Shown in pieces: positions 42,058 through 52,342 of a stretch of DNA of 64,000 nt. Numbering within the stretch: the stretch's first letter is position 1; each line of letters opens with the position of its first letter. The DNA lies in contig WNDQ01000018.1 in the NCBI GenBank assembly GCA_009912175.1, positions 1 through 64,000 on the forward strand, given 5' to 3'. A model generated the notes under the pieces. It saw nothing but the letters and a program-made list of their open reading frames with translations, did no database searches and was not told the origin of the DNA. This stretch comes from Paracidovorax wautersii (GTDB lineage: Bacteria > Pseudomonadota > Gammaproteobacteria > Burkholderiales > Burkholderiaceae_C). A program made the translations under genes and the position numbers.

Positions 42058-43064
42058 ACCACGAAGCCCGCCTGCCCGCCTTCCCCATGCAAGCGGCCGT
42101 GCGCGCCACGCTGATCGGCGTGCCGACGGACGCCGGCGCCGGCCGCCTGGGCGCGGCCATGGGGCCCGATGCGCTGCGCGTGGCCCAACTGGGCCCGGCG
42201 CTGGCGTACTTCGGGGTGGACGTGCTGGACGTCGGTAACCTGGCCGGCCCGCCCAACCCGCGCGCCGGGCGCGATCCGGCCAGCGGGCTGCGCAACCTGG
42301 CCGAATGCGTGGCCTGGTGCCGGACCGCGCATGACGCGGTCTACGCCCAACTGGCCGCGGGGCGCCTGCCCGTGCTGCTGGGCGGCGACCACATGCTGGC
42401 CGCGGGCTCCATCAGCGCGGGGGCCCGCCACTGCCGGGCGCAGGGACGGCGCCTGCGCGTGCTGTGGCTGGATGCGCACGCCGACTGCAACACGCCCGAG
42501 ATCTCGCCCTCGGGCAATGTGCACGGCATTCCGGTGGCCAGCCTGTGCGGCCTGGGCCCGGCGGCGCTGGCGAATCTGTCCGGCGCCGTGCCGGTCATGC
42601 AGGCCCAGGCGTTTCGCCAGATCGGCCTGCGCAGCGTGGACGACTCCGAAAAGACCATGATCCAGCAGCTCGGGCTGGAGGTCTACGACATGCGCGCCAT
42701 CGACGAGCTGGGCATGCGCGAGGTCATGCACCGCGCGCTGGCCGGCCTGGACGACGACCCCGACGTGCACTTGCACGTGAGCTTCGACGTCGACTTTCTC
42801 GACCCCGAGATCGCCCCCGGCACCGGCACCACCGTGCGCGGCGGCCCGAACTACCGCGAAGCGCAGCTGTGCATGGAGATGATCGCCGACACCGGCTGCC
42901 TGGCCTCGCTGGACATCGTCGAGCTCAACCCCGCGCTGGACGTGCGCAACCAGACCGCCGAGCTGGTGGTCGACCTGGTCGAAAGCCTGTTCGGCAAAAG
43001 CACGCTGGTGCGGCCCGCACCGCGCGGGCGCGCCGAAAGCCTGGTGCCCGGCACGGGGCGCTGA
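42054..43064 (+). CDS. rocF: arginase
   Basis: LLGGDHMLAAGSISAGARH...VLWLDAHADCNTPEISPSGNVHGIPVASL...SFDVDFLDPEIAPGTGTTVRGG metal-binding motifs. Confidence 0.92.
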   Translation: MNHEARLPAFPMQAAVRATLIGVPTDAGAGRLGAAMGPDALRVAQLGPALAYFGVDVLDVGNLAGPPNPRAGRDPASGLRNLAECVAWCRTAHDAVYAQLAAGRLPVLLGGDHMLAAGSISAGARHCRAQGRRLRVLWLDAHADCNTPEISPSGNVHGIPVASLCGLGPAALANLSGAVPVMQAQAFRQIGLRSVDDSEKTMIQQLGLEVYDMRAIDELGMREVMHRALAGLDDDPDVHLHVSFDVDFLDPEIAPGTGTTVRGGPNYREAQLCMEMIADTGCLASLDIVELNPALDVRNQTAELVVDLVESLFGKSTLVRPAPRGRAESLVPGTGR

Positions 43065-43097
43065 CGGCCTGCCGCCCTGGCGGCCCATTCCTGGAGA

Positions 43098-43129
43098 CAA
43101 GTCTGACCCGCTAGACTTGCGCCTTTTTT
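43098..43129 (+). terminator. terminator-like hairpin after rocF
   Basis: CAAGTCT-GACCCGCT-AGACTTG-CGCCTTTTTT. Confidence 0.65.
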
Positions 43130-43182
43130 CGGGCGCAATCTGGCCCGTCGGACCGTTCACACTCACAACAACAAGCCGATCC

Positions 43183-44670
43183 ATGGCCATTCGCACCGAT
43201 ACACCACCGCAGGACGGCGACGCCCCGCACCTGCAGCGCAGCCTCAAGGCACGCCACCTCACCATGATCGCCATTGGCGGGGCCATCGGCACGGGGCTCT
43301 TCGTGGCCTCGGGCGCGACCATCGCGCAGGTGGGGCCGGGCGGGGCGCTCGCGGCCTACCTGCTGATCGGCGTGATGGTCTACTTCATCATGACCAGCCT
43401 GGGCGAGCTGGCGGCCTTCATGCCGGTGTCGGGCTCGTTCGCGACCTACGGCGCGCGTTATGTGGAAGAGGGCTTCGGCTTCGCGCTGGGCTGGAACTTC
43501 TGGTACAGCTGGGCGATCACGGTGGCGGTCGACCTGGTGGCCGCGCAACTGGTCATGGCCTACTGGCTGCCCGGGGTGCCGGGCATTCTCTGGAGCGCGC
43601 TGTTCCTGGCGCTCATGTTCGGGCTCAACGCCATCTCGGTCAAAGGCTTTGGCGAGAGCGAGTACTGGTTCGCGCTCATCAAGGTGGTGGCCGTGGTGGT
43701 CTTCATCGCCACCGGCCTGGCCATGCTGGCCGGCATCATCCGGGGCGGCGAGGGCGCGGCCGTGGGCAACTGGACCATCGGCGACGCGCCGTTCGCGGGC
43801 AACTTCGCGGCGATGATCGGCGTGGCGATGATCGTGGCCTTTTCCTTCCAGGGCACGGAGCTGATCGGCATCGCCGCGGGCGAGTCCGAGAACCCGCGCG
43901 TGAACGTGCCCAAGGCCGTGCGCCAGGTGTTCTGGCGCATCCTGCTGTTCTATGTGCTGGCCATCCTGGTCATCGGCCTGCTCATTCCCTACACCGACCC
44001 GCAGTTGCTGCGCAATGATGTGACCGACGTCACGGTGAGCCCCTTCACGCTGGTGTTCGAGCGCGCCGGCCTGCTGTCGGCCGCGGCGGTCATGAACGCG
44101 GTGATCCTGACGTCGGTGCTGTCGGCCGGTAACTCGGGCATGTACGCGGCCACGCGCATGCTCTACAACCTCGCGCTCGAAGGCAAGGCCCCGCGCCTGT
44201 TCCGCCAGGTCTCGGCCAGCGGCGTGCCACAGGCCGCGCTCGTCGCCACCACGCTGGTGGCCGGCCTGTGTTTCTTCAGCTTCATCATCAGCCCGCAGCA
44301 GGTCTACATCTGGCTGCTCAACACCTCGGGCATGACGGGCTTCATCGCCTGGCTGGGCATCGCCATCAGCCACTACCGCTTCCGCAAGGGCTATGTGCAG
44401 CAGGGCCATGCGCTGTCAAAACTGCCCTACCTCTCGGGCTTTTTCCCCTTCGGCCCGATCTTCGCCTTTGCGCTGTGCCTGACCATCACCCTGGGCCAGA
44501 ACTACCAGGCCTTCCTGCAGGACCGCATCGACTGGGGCGGCGCCGTCGCCACCTACATTGGCATCCCCTTGTTCCTGGCGATCTGGCTGGGCTACAAGCT
44601 GGCGCGCCGCACGCGCTTTGTGCGGTATGAGGACATGCGGTTCCCTGGCATTGCGACCGGCGGCAACTAA
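43183..44670 (+). CDS. amino acid permease (APC/AAT family, LysP-like)
   Basis: LKARHLTMIAIGGAIGTGLFVASGATIAQVGPGGALAAYLLIGVMVYFIMTSLGELAAFMPVSGSFATYGARYVEEGFGFALGWNFWYSW. Confidence 0.92.
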   Translation: MAIRTDTPPQDGDAPHLQRSLKARHLTMIAIGGAIGTGLFVASGATIAQVGPGGALAAYLLIGVMVYFIMTSLGELAAFMPVSGSFATYGARYVEEGFGFALGWNFWYSWAITVAVDLVAAQLVMAYWLPGVPGILWSALFLALMFGLNAISVKGFGESEYWFALIKVVAVVVFIATGLAMLAGIIRGGEGAAVGNWTIGDAPFAGNFAAMIGVAMIVAFSFQGTELIGIAAGESENPRVNVPKAVRQVFWRILLFYVLAILVIGLLIPYTDPQLLRNDVTDVTVSPFTLVFERAGLLSAAAVMNAVILTSVLSAGNSGMYAATRMLYNLALEGKAPRLFRQVSASGVPQAALVATTLVAGLCFFSFIISPQQVYIWLLNTSGMTGFIAWLGIAISHYRFRKGYVQQGHALSKLPYLSGFFPFGPIFAFALCLTITLGQNYQAFLQDRIDWGGAVATYIGIPLFLAIWLGYKLARRTRFVRYEDMRFPGIATGGN

Positions 44671-44705
44671 CTGGCGATGACTAAGAAGAAGGTGGGGCAC
44701 GCGCT

Positions 44706-45191
44706 CTATTGAGCGGGCGGCGCCGGGCACGCGGACGTCTCGTAGCGCTTGGCCACGGTCGACTGGCAGCGCCAGGCGCCGCTGGCGTTGCGCACCCAGA
44801 CGACGGTGGCGTTGGCGAGCGCGGTGGCGGCGGTGTTGCCGAAGGTGGCGGTGATGCGGGTTTCGTTGTCGGCCAGCACAATCTGCGGGTAGCCGGTGGG
44901 CGGTTGCTCGCTCTGGCCGGTCTTGCCCAGCAGGTTGGAGAGGGTGGCGCCGATGAGGCAGGTGGAGGCCGAGGCCTCGTTGTCGCTGAAGGTGACGTTG
45001 GTCTTGCCTTCGAGCAGGCAGGATTCGGCCTGGGGGCGCAAGGCCGCGGTCTCGCTGACGACCCGTGTGATCTGGGCGCGTGCGACGTGGCCCTGGTATT
45101 GCGGAATGGCGACGGTGGCCAGCACGCCGATGAGGGCGACGGCGATCATGAGTTCGATCAGGGTGAATCCCTGCTGGCCTGCTGTTCCCAT
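44706..45191 (-). CDS. type IV pilin (type IVa prepilin)
   Basis: MGTAGQQG/FTLIELMIAVALIGVLATVAIPQYQGHVARAQ: prepilin peptidase site and N-terminal helix; C-terminal Cys pair. Confidence 0.9.
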   Translation of the reverse strand: MGTAGQQGFTLIELMIAVALIGVLATVAIPQYQGHVARAQITRVVSETAALRPQAESCLLEGKTNVTFSDNEASASTCLIGATLSNLLGKTGQSEQPPTGYPQIVLADNETRITATFGNTAATALANATVVWVRNASGAWRCQSTVAKRYETSACPAPPAQ

Positions 45192-45324
45192 CGTCGTGTC
45201 CTTCCCGGTCCGGCCAATCGCCTCGCCGGGCCGGGCAGATAGATGCCCGGCCGGCAAGACCCGCTCTGCGGCGGTCTCTCTCTCCCTCTTGCAGCCTTGT
45301 TGTGCGACAAGTTTGCAGTTTGTT

Positions 45325-45339
45325 GCAATTGGCGTGCCC
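45325..45339 (-). promoter_or_regulatory. candidate sigma-54 (-24/-12) promoter of the pilin gene
   Basis: Minus strand GGGCAC-GCCAA-TTGC vs consensus TGGCAC-N5-TTGC; the GG and GC dinucleotides are 10 bp apart. Confidence 0.65.
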
Positions 45340-45757
45340 GCGCGGCGCAGAGGGGCGCCGCTGGCCGCGCCGGTGCTTGAAAACCATTTCAAAATCAAAT
45401 GGTTGATGTGTAAGTAAATGGACTTCAATCGGATCGATTCAGCTTGCTGGGAGTCCGTTTTGTGACAATATTCGTCAGCAATGCAACGATTTGTGCGACA
45501 AATATGTCAGTCCCCAAGGGCGTGTGATCGCCCGGGCCGGGGGCGGGCGGGGCGTGGGGGCGCGGACGGGGCCGGTTACGTCTTGCTTCGATATCGCGCC
45601 CAGCCAGCGGGCCCGCCGAACAGGGCGCTGTTAAGATGCGCCGATTCGCGCCTGGCGCGGCCTGCGTCGTGCAGCCGGTGGTCAGAAAGCGGCATCGAAG
45701 CCATGCTGCGCGGGTTTTTGGACATGATGGCCGTTCCAGGCCCGGGATGTGAGACCG

Positions 45758-46531
45758 ATGACTGTCGCCCTTGCTGGCCGCGCGCCCGCCACGTTCGAGA
45801 TCAAGAGCGCCAACCTGCCGCTGCTGGCGTTGCTGCTGAAATCCTCCGACCTCAAGTTGCTGGCGGCCGAGATGACGGCGCAGTTCGGCAACCAGAGCGA
45901 CTTCTTCGACGGCGAGCCGCTGGTCGTCGACTTCTCCTTCTACCCCGACGAGGCGCCGGCCCTGACCGCGCTGGAATTCACCGCGCTGCTGCAGTTGCTG
46001 CGCAGCTACCGCATGGCGCCCGTGGCCGTGAAGGCCCGGCGCGAGGACCTGCTGGCTGGCGCGACCGCCGTGGGCCTGGTGCCGGCGCAGGATGCGTTCC
46101 TGGGCAATGTGGTGGCGCAGCCCGCCCGCGTGGAGCGGGTGGTCGAGACCGTGGTGCAGGAAGTGGTGCGCGAAGTGCCCACGCCGGTGGCCGGCCCTTC
46201 GACGCTGGTGGTCGACAAGCCGCTGCGCTCCGGCCAGCGTGTGTATGCGCGCGGCTGCGACGTGGTGGTGCTGGCCATGGTCAACCAGGGCGCCGAGGTG
46301 ATCTCCGACGGCCACATCCATGCCTACGCGCCGCTGCGCGGCCGTGTCATGGCCGGCGCGCGCGGCAACACCGAGGCCCGCATCTTCGCGCTCAACCTGG
46401 AGGCTGAACTGATCTCGATCGCCGGCATCTATCGCACCAGCGAAACGCCACTGCCCGACGAGGTGCGGGGGCGGCCCGCGCAGGTGCGGCTCGATGGCGA
46501 GAAACTGCTGATCCAGCCGCTCAAGGCATGA
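45758..46531 (+). CDS. minC: septum site-determining protein MinC
   Basis: FEIKSANLPLLALLLKSSDLKLLAAEM...LVVDKPLRSGQRVYARGCDVVVLAMVNQGAEVISDGHIHAYAPLRGRVMAGARGN. Confidence 0.95.
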   Translation: MTVALAGRAPATFEIKSANLPLLALLLKSSDLKLLAAEMTAQFGNQSDFFDGEPLVVDFSFYPDEAPALTALEFTALLQLLRSYRMAPVAVKARREDLLAGATAVGLVPAQDAFLGNVVAQPARVERVVETVVQEVVREVPTPVAGPSTLVVDKPLRSGQRVYARGCDVVVLAMVNQGAEVISDGHIHAYAPLRGRVMAGARGNTEARIFALNLEAELISIAGIYRTSETPLPDEVRGRPAQVRLDGEKLLIQPLKA

Positions 46532-46677
46532 GTTGCCGCCAGTCACCCTGACATTCTGTATAAATGACGCGAGCCATCAAGCGACGCAACCAGCGAAGCC
46601 GGGACAAGTTGCTCCGGCGGGACGCGACACCAGCACACAACACAGCAACATCTCTTACAGGACTTGAGAGCAACAAC

Positions 46678-47493
46678 ATGACCAAAATCGTTGTCGTGAC
46701 ATCCGGCAAGGGCGGCGTGGGCAAGACCACGACCAGCGCCAGTTTTGCCGCGGGCCTGGCCCTGAGTGGCCGCAAGACCGTGGTGATCGACTTTGACGTG
46801 GGCCTGCGCAACCTCGATCTCATCATGGGTTGCGAGCGCCGCGTCGTGTACGACTTCGTCAACGTCATCCACGGCGAGGCCAACCTGAGCCAAGCGCTGA
46901 TCAAGGACAAGCAGGTCGACAACCTGTACGTGCTGGCTGCCTCGCAGACGCGCGACAAGGAAGCGCTGACCAAGGACGGCGTGGAAAAGGTCATCAACGA
47001 CCTGATCGCCCAGGGCTTCGACTACATCGTCTGCGATTCGCCGGCCGGTATCGAGCAGGGCGCGCTGATGGCCATGCACTTCGCCGACGAGGCGCTGGTG
47101 GTGACCAATCCCGAAGTCTCGTCGGTGCGCGACTCGGACCGCATCCTGGGCATGCTCAGCTCCAAGACCAAGCGCGCCATCGAGGGCAAGGAGCCGATCA
47201 AGGAGCACCTCCTGATCACGCGCTACAACCCGACGCGCGTGCAGGATGGCCAGATGCTGTCGCTCGAAGACATCCAGGACATCCTGCGCATTCCGCTGAT
47301 CGGCGTGATCCCCGAGAGCGAATCGGTGCTGCAGGCGTCCAACCAGGGCACGCCGGCCGTGCACCTGGACGGCACCGACGTGTCGAAAGCCTACAAGGAC
47401 GTGGTGGCGCGTTTCCTGGGCGAGGACAAGCCCCTGCGTTTCATCGACGCGGCCAAGCCCGGCCTGCTCAAGCGACTCTTTGGCGGGAGGTAA
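46678..47493 (+). CDS. minD: septum site-determining ATPase MinD
   Basis: MTKIVVVTSGKGGVGKTTTSASFAAGLAL...DFDVGLRNLDLIMGCERRVVYDFVNVI. Confidence 0.97.
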   Translation: MTKIVVVTSGKGGVGKTTTSASFAAGLALSGRKTVVIDFDVGLRNLDLIMGCERRVVYDFVNVIHGEANLSQALIKDKQVDNLYVLAASQTRDKEALTKDGVEKVINDLIAQGFDYIVCDSPAGIEQGALMAMHFADEALVVTNPEVSSVRDSDRILGMLSSKTKRAIEGKEPIKEHLLITRYNPTRVQDGQMLSLEDIQDILRIPLIGVIPESESVLQASNQGTPAVHLDGTDVSKAYKDVVARFLGEDKPLRFIDAAKPGLLKRLFGGR

Positions 47494-47496
47494 GCC

Positions 47497-47763
47497 ATGT
47501 CCCTGCTGTCCTTCCTCCTCGGCGAGAAGAAGAAATCGGCCAGCGTGGCCAAGGAGCGCCTGCAGATCATCCTGGCGCACGAACGCAACGGCCGCAACCC
47601 CGGCGCGCCCGACTACCTGCCCGCGCTGCAGCGCGAGCTGATCGCGGTGATCTCCAAGTACGTCAACATCAACCCCAGCGACATCAAGCTGCACCTGGAG
47701 CGCCAGGATGACCTGGAAGTGCTCGAAGTCAAGATCGAGCTGCCCGAGGTGGCCAAGGGGTGA
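47497..47763 (+). CDS. minE: cell division topological specificity factor MinE
   Basis: [56 protein letters not shown]. Confidence 0.96.
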   Translation: MSLLSFLLGEKKKSASVAKERLQIILAHERNGRNPGAPDYLPALQRELIAVISKYVNINPSDIKLHLERQDDLEVLEVKIELPEVAKG

Positions 47764-47905
47764 ATAGGCTGCGGGCGCGCATCTCGGAGGGGATGAGCCC
47801 CGAGTGGTGCCTGCAGCCGCCGGCTTGGCCCGGCACCCGATGGCCGACCTGCAGTTGCGGTCGGCTGTCATCAAAGCGCCACGCGCGTGACTTAATTTGC
47901 CGGGC

Positions 47906-49165
47906 ATGTCCATGCTCGATACCGCGGCCGGCGGCTTTCTTCACGCACCGGCCGCCGCCGATCTGGTGCCCGCCCTGATGTCTGCCACCCGCCGCCCGGT
48001 GCGTGTGCAGCTCATGTACTTCAATGCCGGCGGGGGCCATCGGGCCTCGGCCCTGGCCTTGCAGGCCGGCATCCGGCGCGCCGGGCTCGATTGGCAGGTC
48101 GAGCTGGTCAACGTGTTCGAATGCGTGGACGTGCGCGACGTCTTTCGCCGCTGGACCGGCATGCCGCCCGAGGGCATCTACAACAAACGCCTGGCGCTGG
48201 GGTGGACGGCTGGCCTGGCACAGGAGCTCAAGCTGCTGCAGGCCGGCATCCGCGTCACCCATCCGTTCCTGATGAAACGCCTGCGCCAGCACTGGGCCGC
48301 CACGCAGCCCGATCTGGTCGTCTCGTTGGTGCCGAATTTCAACCGGGCCATGTTCCTGAGCCTGGCGCTGGAATGCCCGCAGGTGCCGTATGCGACGGTG
48401 ATGACCGACCTGGCGGACTTTCCACCGCGTTTCTGGATCGAGAAAGACCTGCCCATCGACCTGGTCTGCGGCACGCCGCACGCGGCGGCGCAGGCCCGCG
48501 CGGCGGGCTGCCCGGGCGAGCGTGTGCACGCGGTCTCGGGCATGCTGCTGCGCGAGGACTTCTACGCGCCGCGCCTGGCGCGCGAGCCCATCGCGCTGCA
48601 GCGGCAGGCGCTGGGCCTGCCAGCCGACGGACCCGTGGGGCTGGTGCTGTTTGGCGGCGAAGGCTCGCGCCAGATGCTGACGATTGCGCGCCAGGTGCGC
48701 GACGTGCCGCTGATCTTCGTGTGCGGCCGCAACGACAAGCTGGCCGCGCGAATGCGCCAGTTGCCCGTGCCGCCCGGCGCCGCGCCGCGTGCCGTGGTGG
48801 GGTTTGCGCACGACATTCCGCGCTACATGCAGCTGGCGGATTTCCTGATCGGCAAGCCGGGGCCGGGCAGCCTGAGCGAGGCCGTGCACATGGGCCTGCC
48901 CTGCATCGTGGCGTCCAACCTCGCCACGCTGCCGCAGGAGCGCTACAACACGCGCTGGCTGGTCGAGCAGGGGCTGGGTGTGACGGTGGCCGATTTTGCC
49001 GGCGTCGGCCGTGCGGTGGCCGATGTGCTGGCGCGGCTGCCCGAGCTGCAGGCCAACACCCGGCGCATCAACAACCGCGCGTTGTTCGAGGTGCCGCAAC
49101 GGCTGGCGGGCATCCTGGCGCAGGCGCCGCTGGCGCACAACACGCTGCACGCCATGGATCACTGA
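47906..49165 (+). CDS. MGDG-synthase-like (GT28) glycosyltransferase (start uncertain)
   Basis: VQLMYFNAGGGHRASALALQAGIRRAG...VTDLADFPPRFWIEKDLPIDLVCGTPHAA...LADFLIGKPGPGSLSEAVHMGLPCIV (plus-strand reading). Confidence 0.82.
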   Translation: MSMLDTAAGGFLHAPAAADLVPALMSATRRPVRVQLMYFNAGGGHRASALALQAGIRRAGLDWQVELVNVFECVDVRDVFRRWTGMPPEGIYNKRLALGWTAGLAQELKLLQAGIRVTHPFLMKRLRQHWAATQPDLVVSLVPNFNRAMFLSLALECPQVPYATVMTDLADFPPRFWIEKDLPIDLVCGTPHAAAQARAAGCPGERVHAVSGMLLREDFYAPRLAREPIALQRQALGLPADGPVGLVLFGGEGSRQMLTIARQVRDVPLIFVCGRNDKLAARMRQLPVPPGAAPRAVVGFAHDIPRYMQLADFLIGKPGPGSLSEAVHMGLPCIVASNLATLPQERYNTRWLVEQGLGVTVADFAGVGRAVADVLARLPELQANTRRINNRALFEVPQRLAGILAQAPLAHNTLHAMDH

Positions 49166-49238
49166 GATGAAACGCCGCGAGGCCGCTGCGGCCTCGTGAA
49201 AACCGGGCGCGGCCGCGGTGTGCGGCGCGGGCCTGGCG

Positions 49239-50180
49239 TCAGCGCGTGGGCACGGCTGGCAGTACCAGGTCGTCGAGGATGTGCAGCGGGTCTTCGGCCT
49301 CGGCCGGTTGCGGCTGGCGCTTGCGCGGCGCATGCATCATGGGCCAGCGCACGATTTCCAGCCGGCCGTCCATGTGCTCGACCAGGGCCGTGAGGCTTTC
49401 CACTCAGTCGCCGTCGTTGGCGTAGAGGATGCCGTCGATGTCGCGCATCTCGGCGTGGTGGATGTGGCCGCAGACCACGCCGTCCATGCCGCGCTTGCGC
49501 GCCTCGCGCGCGACGGCGTGCTCGAAGTCGCCGACGTAGCTCACGGCGCGTTTGATCTTGTGTTTGAAGTACTGAGACACCGACCAGTAGGGCAGGCCCA
49601 GCCAGGCGCGGCCGATGTTGAGATGGCGGTTGAGCTTGAGCGAGAACTCGTAGAGCACGTCGCCCACGTGGGCCAGCCACTTGGCGCACTGGATCACGCC
49701 GTCGAACTGGTCGCCGTGCAGGATCCACAGGCGCCGGCCGTCGGCCGTGGTGTGCACGGCCTCGTCGGCGACCTCGATGCCGCCCAGCGTCACGCCCAGG
49801 AAACGGCGCGCGAATTCGTCGTGGTTGCCCGCGATGAAGGTCATGCGCGTGCCCTTGCGCACCTTGCGCAGCAGCTTCTGGATCACGTCGCTGTGCGCCT
49901 GCGGCCAGTGCCAGTTGCGCTTGAGCTGCCAGCCGTCAATGATGTCGCCGACCAGATACATCTGCTGGCACTCGACATGCTTGAGAAAGTCCAGCAGCGC
50001 ATGCGCCTGGCAGCCGGATGTGCCCAGGTGCACGTCCGAGAGCCAGACGGTGCGCACGTCGAGCGCGCGGCGCTGGGCCTCGGGCTGCGGCTGCCGTTGG
50101 GCCTCGCGGCTGGCGCCAGTGCTGGCGGGCGACGCACCCAGGCGCCGGGCGAAGAAGGGGCGGAAGGTCTGGGTTCGCAT
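49239..50180 (-). pseudogene. UDP-2,3-diacylglucosamine diphosphatase-like (LpxH/COG2908) phosphoesterase with in-frame TGA
   Basis: VRTVWLSDVHLGTSGCQAHALLDFLKH...AGNHDEFARRFLG...CGHIHHAEMRDIDGILYANDGD-TGA-VESLTALVEHMDGRLEIVRWPMMHAPRKRQ...; in-frame coding resumes after the TGA (49404-49406) and runs to 49239. Confidence 0.8.
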
Positions 50181-50316
50181 GCGCGCATGCTGAGGGGCGC
50201 GCATGACGTGACTGTGTCGTTTGCATGTCGACCGCGTGTCAGCGCTCGGCCGTGCGGGCTTCCTAGAATGGGCTCAAGGACGACCCATGTGCGTCCGCTT
50301 TGCTGGAGGCATTCGA

Positions 50317-50736
50317 ATGAGCTACGACCCCGACAACATCTTCGCCCGCATCCTGCGCGGCGAGGCGCCCTGCGTGAAGGTCTACGAGGACGATGCAACG
50401 CTGGCCATCATGGACGCGATGCCGCAGGCCGACGGCCATGTGCTGGTGCTGCCCAAGGAGGCCGCGGTGACGCTGCTCGACGCCTCCGACGAGGCCGCGT
50501 GCCGCTGCATCGTGACCGTGCGCAAGGTGGCCGCGGCCGTGCAAAAGGCGACCGGGGCGGCGGGGCTGACCGTCGGCCAGTTCAACGGCGCGGCGGCGGG
50601 GCAGACCGTGCCGCATCTGCATTTCCACATCGTCCCACGCGAGCCGGGCGTGGCGCTGCGCAAGCACGCAGGGCAAATGGCCGACCCGGCCGTGCTGCAG
50701 GCCATGGCTGAGCGCATCAAGGCGCATTGGGCATGA
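50317..50736 (+). CDS. HIT-family protein
   Basis: NIFARILRGEAPCVKVYEDDATLAIMDAMPQADGHVLVLPKEAA...GQTVPHLHFHIVPRE. Confidence 0.93.
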   Translation: MSYDPDNIFARILRGEAPCVKVYEDDATLAIMDAMPQADGHVLVLPKEAAVTLLDASDEAACRCIVTVRKVAAAVQKATGAAGLTVGQFNGAAAGQTVPHLHFHIVPREPGVALRKHAGQMADPAVLQAMAERIKAHWA

Positions 50737-50792
50737 CGCCGTAAGCGAAGCGCGGTTCTTCATTCCCCATGAAGCGAGGCGGGTGCTGAGGG

Positions 50793-50886
50793 CTGGGAAA
50801 CGGGGACCGGATGCGGGAAGTCAAGGAGGAGGACTGGACTTTGTCCAGTCCGGGGGACATGGACGCAGCCGGTCCCCGTTTCCCAG
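50793..50886. repeat. structured palindromic repeat element, copy A
   Basis: Perfect 18-bp outer inverted repeat CTGGGAAACGGGGACCGG...CCGGTCCCCGTTTCCCAG around a core with inner hairpin GGACTGGAC-TTT-GTCCAGTCC; the core matches copy B in inverse orientation. Confidence 0.93.
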
Positions 50887-50964
50887 TCCGATGGCGAGGC
50901 GTGCCCGACTCGGGCGGGGCCGGGCTGCGTCAGAAAAGAAGAGACTGTGTCTGTCCTTTGGACC

Positions 50965-52266
50965 TCAGGTGTGTACCGGCCTCCCGCCGCTGTGCATGGC
51001 CACGCCGTGGCGGCGGCGCTCGTAGCGGTCGAGCGCCAGCCCTTCGGTGCTGATCTCGGGCTTGGCGCCGGTGATGAGGTCGCTGATCAGCTTGCCCGAA
51101 CCGCAGGCCATGGTCCAGCCCAGCGTGCCGTGGCCGGTGTTCAGGAACAGATTGCCGTAGCGCGTCGCGCCAATGATGGGCGTGCTGTCGGGCGTCATCG
51201 GGCGCAGGCCGGTCCAGAAGGTGGCTGCCGGGATGTCGCCGCCCGGGAACAGGTCGCGCACCACCATCTCCAGCGTGGCACGGCGACGCGGGTCCAGGCG
51301 CAGGTCGAAGCCGCCCAGCTCGGCCATGCCGCCCACGCGGATACGCCGGTCGAACCGTGTCACCGCGATCTTGTAGGTCTCGTCCAGCACGGTCGACTGC
51401 GGCGCCAGGCTCTCGTCGGTCAGCGGCACGGTGATCGAATAACCCTTGACCGGGTAGACCGGCACGTCCAGCCCCAGCGGCGCGATGAAGTCGCGTGTGT
51501 AGCTGCCGAAGGCCAGCACGTAGCGATCGGCCGTCAGCAACTGGCCGCCGACTTTCACGCCCTGGATGGCGCCGCCCTCGTGCACGAGGGCCTCCACGGA
51601 CTGGTTGAAACGGAAGTCCACGCCCAGGTCGGCCGCCAGCTTGGCGAGCGCGTTGGTGAACAGATGGCAGTCGCCCGTTTCGTCATTGGGCAGGCGCAGG
51701 CCACCGGTCAGGCGGTCCTTGGCGTGCGCCAGCGCGGGCTCGACGCTGGCGAGCTGCTCGGGCGTGAGCAGCTCGTGCGGCACGCCGCATTCCTTGAGCA
51801 CGGCGATGTCGCGCTGCACGGCATCGAGCTGCGCGGCCGAACGGAAGAGCTGCAGCGTGCCGCCCGAGCGGTGTTCGTAGTGGATGCCGGTGTCGGCGCG
51901 CAGCTGGCGCAGGCAGTCGCGGCTGTACTCGGCCACGCGCGTCATGCGTTCCTTGTTGAGGGCGTAGCTGCTGGCATTGCAGTTGCGCAGCATCTGCGCC
52001 ATCCAGCGCAACTGCCACAGGCTGCCGTCCAGGCGCACGGCCAGCGGCGCGTGCTGCTGGAACATCCACTTGAATGCCTTGAGCGGAATGCCGGGCGCGG
52101 CCCACGGCGTGGAGTAGCCGGGCGAGATCTGGCCGGCGTTGGCAAAGCTGGTTTCCTCGGCCGGGCCCGCCTGGCGGTCGAGCACGGTGACTTGGGCGCC
52201 GGCACGCGCGAGGTAGTAGGCGGTGGTGGTGCCGATGACGCCGCTGCCCAGGACGATGACTTTCAT
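50965..52266 (-). CDS. dadA: D-amino acid dehydrogenase, small subunit
   Basis: [78 protein letters not shown]. Confidence 0.95.
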   Translation of the reverse strand: MKVIVLGSGVIGTTTAYYLARAGAQVTVLDRQAGPAEETSFANAGQISPGYSTPWAAPGIPLKAFKWMFQQHAPLAVRLDGSLWQLRWMAQMLRNCNASSYALNKERMTRVAEYSRDCLRQLRADTGIHYEHRSGGTLQLFRSAAQLDAVQRDIAVLKECGVPHELLTPEQLASVEPALAHAKDRLTGGLRLPNDETGDCHLFTNALAKLAADLGVDFRFNQSVEALVHEGGAIQGVKVGGQLLTADRYVLAFGSYTRDFIAPLGLDVPVYPVKGYSITVPLTDESLAPQSTVLDETYKIAVTRFDRRIRVGGMAELGGFDLRLDPRRRATLEMVVRDLFPGGDIPAATFWTGLRPMTPDSTPIIGATRYGNLFLNTGHGTLGWTMACGSGKLISDLITGAKPEISTEGLALDRYERRRHGVAMHSGGRPVHT

Positions 52267-52327
52267 GGCGAATTCCGGGTGATCCGAAGAGTGGAGAGTG
52301 GATTCCGGAACTGTAGGACTTGTGATC

Positions 52328-52342
52328 CAGTGGATTCCACTG
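52328..52342. promoter_or_regulatory. candidate Lrp-type operator in the dadA-lrp intergenic region
   Basis: Perfect 7-1-7 palindrome CAGTGGA-T-TCCACTG; half-motif AGTGGATTCC repeated at 52297-52306. Confidence 0.5.

Noticed and set aside
50811-51053. Short ORFs with EDWT(L/T)SSPGDMDA motifs (also at 52840-53025)
   Set aside because: These are translations of the palindromic repeat element copies; similarity between them reflects the DNA repeat, not a protein family.
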